The translations under genes and the position numbers were made by a program. DNA of 64,000 nt from positions 372,001 to 436,000 of the forward strand of contig NZ_JAIVFT010000002.1 in the NCBI RefSeq assembly GCF_020829665.1. Reading direction: 5' to 3'. Of this stretch, positions 60,651 through 64,000 are shown one piece after another. Below the pieces are notes generated by a model. The model saw only the letters and a program-made list of their open reading frames with translations, was not told the DNA's origin and made no database searches. The DNA is from Nostoc sp. CHAB 5824 (lineage in GTDB: Bacteria > Cyanobacteriota > Cyanobacteriia > Cyanobacteriales > Nostocaceae). Within the stretch, counting starts at the first letter, position 1. Each line of letters begins with the position of its first letter.

Positions 60651-62507
60651 TTAAAAAGGCAATTTATCTAGTAAGCCTAATGACCAGCTGATGAAAAAAC
60701 CCAGGACGCTGACAACTGCTAGGATGGTCAACATATAGCCCTGAGATTGTCCAGAAATGCTATATTTTAAAGTTTGTCCGCCGAGAATTGTTGCAAACCC
60801 AACTAAGTTCACTAGACCATCGACTAAATAGCGATCGCTCCAAGCAGAGATTTTAGATAGCAGTGCGACTGCACCCACTACCGTTATCCGATAAACTCGG
60901 TCAATATAAAAATCATAACCTAACAAGTCCTGCACAAATCTCCACGCCAAGATTCTGGATCTTGACCAAGCTTTGTGTAGATGAACTGTAGACCCTACAC
61001 CCACCCCCACCAGAGTAGAAACAAACAACGCTAACGCCACATACCAATTAATACTTTCCCAATCTGGTAGCAAGTACCATTGCTGTAGCATCAGAGGCAC
61101 AAGCAGAGTCAAGACTGTGAGAATCACCATTGGTAAGGCCATCTGCCAACCAACTTCTGGGGTGCGCCGGGTCTTTTGTTGCGGTTTACCCCAAAATACT
61201 AATCTGAATACTCTGGTCAAGTTTAATGCTGTCAAGCCATTGACCAATAATAAAACCCCAATCACCCAAGGGCTAATATTTACAAAACCGTCAGCCCATG
61301 CTAGCATTGCCCAAAAGCTTCCTAGTGGTAGCAGTGTTACCATCCCTGCTGAACCGACAATAAAAGCAGTGGTTGTTGCTGGCATCTTTGACCACAGACC
61401 GCCCATTTCTGTTAAGTCTTGGCTTTGGGTAGTCAAGATTACTGAACCAGAACTCATGAATAATAATGCTTTAGCGATCGCATGACTTAACAGCAACATC
61501 AAGGCTACACCCCCTTGCTGCAACCCCACTGCCAAAAACACTAAGCCCATGTATGCACTGGTGGAATGAGACAGCGATCGCTTAATGTCAATTTGAGCTA
61601 TGGATACTAATGTGGCACCAATTGCCGTTACCGTTCCCATTACTACTAATACATTTAAGGCAACTGGCGACAGGGCTAACAATGGTTGCAGTTTATACAG
61701 TAAATAAGCACCACCAGCTACTACCAGTGAGTTTCTCATTACCGAGGCGGGGTTAGGCCCTTCCATTGCTTCATCCAACCAAAGGTGCAGGGGAAATTGG
61801 GCGCATTTACCAGCAGGCCCAGCAATTAACGCCAACCCCAGCAATGTTGATATCATTGGGCTTAAATTAGCTGTTTGCGCCCACTCATATAAATTTGAAA
61901 AGTTCAAACTGCCGGCTAAGGTGGAAAGCGTCACCACTGCCATCAGCAACAACAAGTCTCCCACCCGTTTGGTTAAAAACGCATCCCGCGCTGCTGTCAC
62001 TACTAGCGGTTGAGCATACCAGAATCCCACCAGCAAGTAAGTTGAAAGCGTCAGTACTTCCAAAAGGGCATAGCTGAAAAGCAAAGAATCACTGATTGCT
62101 AAAGCACTTAGCGCTGCTTCAAAAAATCCCAGCAGCGCAAAAAAACGCGCCAACGACCAGTCTTTTTCCATATAACCCAGAGCGTAAACTTGTGCAAGTA
62201 AGCTTAACCCTGTAATTAAAACTGTTGCCCCAATACTGACTGCTGAGAGTTCCAAGGCAAAAGATAAGTCTAAATCAGCAGCTTGAAACCACGTCACCAG
62301 TAACTTTTCTGGTTCTCTATCCCAGATAATATTAAATACAAACAGGCTATGGGCAAAAGCCAAAACACTCATCAACAAGTTTATGTATGCCGCAGGTCTT
62401 GGCCCTGTTCGTTGAATTATTCCTATTCCCCACGGCAACGTCAAAATTGCGCCTAATAAGCTATATAAAGGCACAAACCAACTTGTTGAAAATAGAAATT
62501 GATGCAT
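60651..62507 (-). CDS. ndhF4: NDH-1 subunit 5, CO2-uptake type (NdhF4)
   Basis: A 618-residue polytopic protein homologous to proton-pumping subunit L/ND5. Conserved parts include SYALLEVLTLSTYLLVGFWY, PLHLWLDEAMEGPNPASVM and DIKRSLSHSTSAYMGLVF, plus a long C-terminal region with amphipathic-helix-like sequence. It is first in the unit with ndhD4 and chpX, 105 bases from ndhD4. The F4 label follows from the ChpX-type neighbour. It diverges from the carboxysome operon across 660 bases. Confidence 0.85.
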   Translation of the reverse strand: MHQFLFSTSWFVPLYSLLGAILTLPWGIGIIQRTGPRPAAYINLLMSVLAFAHSLFVFNIIWDREPEKLLVTWFQAADLDLSFALELSAVSIGATVLITGLSLLAQVYALGYMEKDWSLARFFALLGFFEAALSALAISDSLLFSYALLEVLTLSTYLLVGFWYAQPLVVTAARDAFLTKRVGDLLLLMAVVTLSTLAGSLNFSNLYEWAQTANLSPMISTLLGLALIAGPAGKCAQFPLHLWLDEAMEGPNPASVMRNSLVVAGGAYLLYKLQPLLALSPVALNVLVVMGTVTAIGATLVSIAQIDIKRSLSHSTSAYMGLVFLAVGLQQGGVALMLLLSHAIAKALLFMSSGSVILTTQSQDLTEMGGLWSKMPATTTAFIVGSAGMVTLLPLGSFWAMLAWADGFVNISPWVIGVLLLVNGLTALNLTRVFRLVFWGKPQQKTRRTPEVGWQMALPMVILTVLTLLVPLMLQQWYLLPDWESINWYVALALFVSTLVGVGVGSTVHLHKAWSRSRILAWRFVQDLLGYDFYIDRVYRITVVGAVALLSKISAWSDRYLVDGLVNLVGFATILGGQTLKYSISGQSQGYMLTILAVVSVLGFFISWSLGLLDKLPF

Positions 62508-63166
62508 TTAAATTCACCTTGACGACTCAGCCTTGATTTTAAAAAGCTTTTATACAATTATTTATTTTAAAAAATTAATTTATTAGAAAAATCAATACTT
62601 TTTTACTCTTGTTTCAAATAAATTATTAGAAGTATTTTTACTTTAGTTTATCCTATTAAACTTCGATAAAATATAACTTTACATTGACATAAGCATTTAC
62701 TTGCTTTAACCTCACCTTCATTTTTACATTTGTATTTCTACTTTGAGCAAACTACTTTATACGATATATTTGAAAAAATTATATATTTTTCACCTAGTCC
62801 TTGTACATATAACAAAAATTCTCAAAACATAGAGACAGCAGAACATACAGCCGCTTATGACCCCTCACCAGATAAAATTACCCTTGGTTATGAATGTCGT
62901 TTTGTAAATGTGATAAAGAAATTATAAAGCATAAGTGGCTGCTCTAGGAATCAGTGAACTTTAATTGCTCAGGAGGGCAGATAAATTTTTGTTAAGTTTT
63001 TTAAAACTTTCTTATCATAAACTATTATAGTAATTTATATTGCCAGGAAGGCCAAGCTTTCCTATGCTTAATTTGGAAGTGTTTTCTTAGTTATTAAGAT
63101 AAAGCTCTCTCCGTCAAAAATTTCAAGCGACAGTACAGATTGGATTAATATTGTAGGAGTTCTGCG
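62508..63166. other. Divergent regulatory region between ndhF4 and ccmK
   Basis: About 660 AT-rich bases with no gene. A 65-codon open frame at 62730-62927 has no recognisable pattern. It should carry the promoters of both the CO2-uptake unit and the carboxysome operon. I did not identify a CcmR/CmpR-type site with confidence. Confidence 0.5.
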
Positions 63167-63475
63167 ATGCCAATTGCAGTTGGAATGATTGAAACGAAGG
63201 GCTTTCCAGCAGTAGTGGAAGCTGCTGATGCGATGGTGAAAGCCGCCCGTGTCACTTTAGTAGGGTATGAAAAAATTGGTAGCGCTCGCGTCACCGTGAT
63301 AGTTAGGGGAGATGTATCGGAAGTACAAGCTTCCGTAGCTGCTGGGGTTGAAGCGGCGAAAAGAGTAAATGGTGGTGAAGTGTTATCCACTCATATCATT
63401 GCTCGTCCTCACGAAAACTTAGAATACGTCTTGCCGATACGTTACACAGAAGCTGTGGAACAGTTCCGTACCTAA
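63167..63475 (+). CDS. ccmK2: Carboxysome shell hexamer protein CcmK2
   Basis: A 102-residue BMC-domain protein forming the hexagonal facets of the beta-carboxysome: [20 protein letters not shown] and [20 protein letters not shown], with the central-pore GSAR and ending in a short tail. The short length favours CcmK2. AGGAG precedes the ATG. It is followed by a paralogue 88 bases on, then ccmL. Confidence 0.93.
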   Translation: MPIAVGMIETKGFPAVVEAADAMVKAARVTLVGYEKIGSARVTVIVRGDVSEVQASVAAGVEAAKRVNGGEVLSTHIIARPHENLEYVLPIRYTEAVEQFRT

Positions 63476-63563
63476 AAGCTGTTTAAACAAACTAATTAAC
63501 GCTCAAAACCTTTTTGAGCATCGCTTTTGTCCAGGAAAAACTTTAAATAGGGATTAAAATCTA

Positions 63564-63908
63564 ATGTCAATTGCAGTGGGAATGGTTGAAACGCTAGGCT
63601 TTCCAGCAGTAGTGGAAGCGGCTGATGCGATGGTGAAAGCTGCTCGTGTTACTCTAGTAGGCTATGAAAAAATCGGCAGTGGTCGAGTTACCGTGATTGT
63701 CCGGGGCGACGTGTCAGAAGTGCAAGCTTCCGTGGCCGCAGGTGTTGAATCTGTGAAGCGAGTCAACGGTGGACAAGTGCTGTCTACTCACATCATTGCT
63801 CGTCCTCACGAGAACTTAGAATACGTCCTGCCAATTCGTTATACCGAAGACGTAGAGCAGTTCCGGGAAAATGTGAATGCAATTCGCCCTTTCGGTAGAA
63901 GACCGTAA
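63564..63908 (+). CDS. ccmK1: Carboxysome shell hexamer protein CcmK1
   Basis: A 114-residue BMC-domain paralogue of the preceding gene (about 90% identical in the core), with pore motif GSGR in place of GSAR. Its longer basic C-terminal tail ([13 protein letters not shown]) is the usual CcmK1 distinction. It probably mixes with CcmK2 in shell facets. Confidence 0.92.
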   Translation: MSIAVGMVETLGFPAVVEAADAMVKAARVTLVGYEKIGSGRVTVIVRGDVSEVQASVAAGVESVKRVNGGQVLSTHIIARPHENLEYVLPIRYTEDVEQFRENVNAIRPFGRRP

Positions 63909-63914
63909 TTAGTA

Positions 63915-64000
63915 ATGCAAGTCGCCAAAGTTCGCGGCACAGTAGTTAGCACGCAAAAAGATCCAAGTCTTCGAGGTGTCAAGCTCCTGTTGTTACAATT
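63915..64000 (+). CDS. ccmL: Carboxysome vertex protein CcmL, partial
   Basis: From ATG 63915 the frame reads MQVAKVRGTVVSTQKDPSLR and then GVKLLLLQ, the N-terminus of the CcmL/EutN pentamer that caps carboxysome vertices. It is cut by the window end after about 28 codons and lies 6 bases after ccmK1. Confidence 0.9.
   Translation, partial: MQVAKVRGTVVSTQKDPSLRGVKLLLLQ

Noticed and set aside
57826..62507. Inducible ndhF3-ndhD3-cupA system
   Set aside because: The hydration protein has CupB/ChpX length (376 residues) and no cupS-like gene follows; the alternative cannot be fully excluded without a tree.
62730..62927. 65-codon frame in the ndhF4-ccmK gap
   Set aside because: AT-rich chance frame without domain pattern or clear ribosome-binding site.

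Overview
The window reads as chromosome of a filamentous, heterocyst-type cyanobacterium close to Nostoc/Anabaena. It has abundant HIP1 octamers (gcgatcgc), tandem heptamer repeats (agtcatt, tgttgac), small dispersed palindromic repeats in and between genes, and a full set of oxygenic-photosynthesis genes. All product calls come from reading the sequence; no database search was run.

Layout. 0.2-3 kb: a GC-rich acquired block (SDR dehydrogenase, mandelonitrile-lyase-like cupin, AraC regulator) flanked by a cupin remnant and a Tn3 transposase remnant. 3-5 kb: two PEP-CTERM secreted proteins. 5.4-7 kb: a decaying sugar ABC permease pair. 7.2-9.6 kb: electron carriers psbV, petE, petJ. 9.9-19.6 kb: TonB-like protein, hydrolase, divergent cytochrome b6-like protein, Na+/H+ antiporter, tRNA-Glu, SRPBCC protein, sensor-kinase-like protein, ribbon-helix-helix protein. 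19.9-21.5 kb: an HNH endonuclease operon behind a terminator/antiterminator leader, then a polysaccharide deacetylase pseudogene. 21.7-23.6 kb: a dense array of about 18 tRNA genes and tRNA-like sequences behind a consensus promoter. 23.6-33.4 kb: nagZ, the carotenoid pair pds-crtB, tRNA-Ser, an NtcA-type promoter before an amino-acid-type binding protein, an outer-membrane barrel, sdhA. 33.4-34.9 kb: a small toxin-antitoxin-like island with fragments. 34.9-42.8 kb: por, DUF29, a manganese riboswitch before a TMEM165/GDT1 gene, TPR protein, homocysteine-biosynthesis protein, DUF4231 protein. 43.3-49.3 kb: geosmin synthase with two family-2B encapsulin shell genes. 49.4-56 kb: metK, prk, petH, hom. 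56-57.8 kb: integrase remnant, secreted protein, Uma2 gene with an internal stop. 57.8-64 kb: chpX-ndhD4-ndhF4 diverging from the carboxysome genes ccmK2-ccmK1-ccmL.

How they work together. petE/petJ/psbV/petH serve photosynthetic electron flow. The NDH-1 CO2-uptake genes, ccm genes and prk form the carbon-concentrating and fixing arm. pds/crtB and por supply pigments. geoA with the two shell proteins looks like an encapsulated terpene factory.

Most interesting items: (1) the tRNA array, where small dispersed repeats sit inside T-loop and D-arm regions and two short-variable-loop tRNAs carry leucine anticodons; (2) the HNH leader, whose geometry is that of an undescribed cis-regulatory RNA; (3) a geosmin synthase with the same GPTGLG peptide in its linker and its tail, next to two shell genes sharing a nearly identical 5' tract; (4) a cytochrome b6-like protein with Gln in place of one heme ligand; (5) two genes each broken by a single in-frame stop. 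Few stretches longer than 300 bases lack any recognisable element; they are listed individually.
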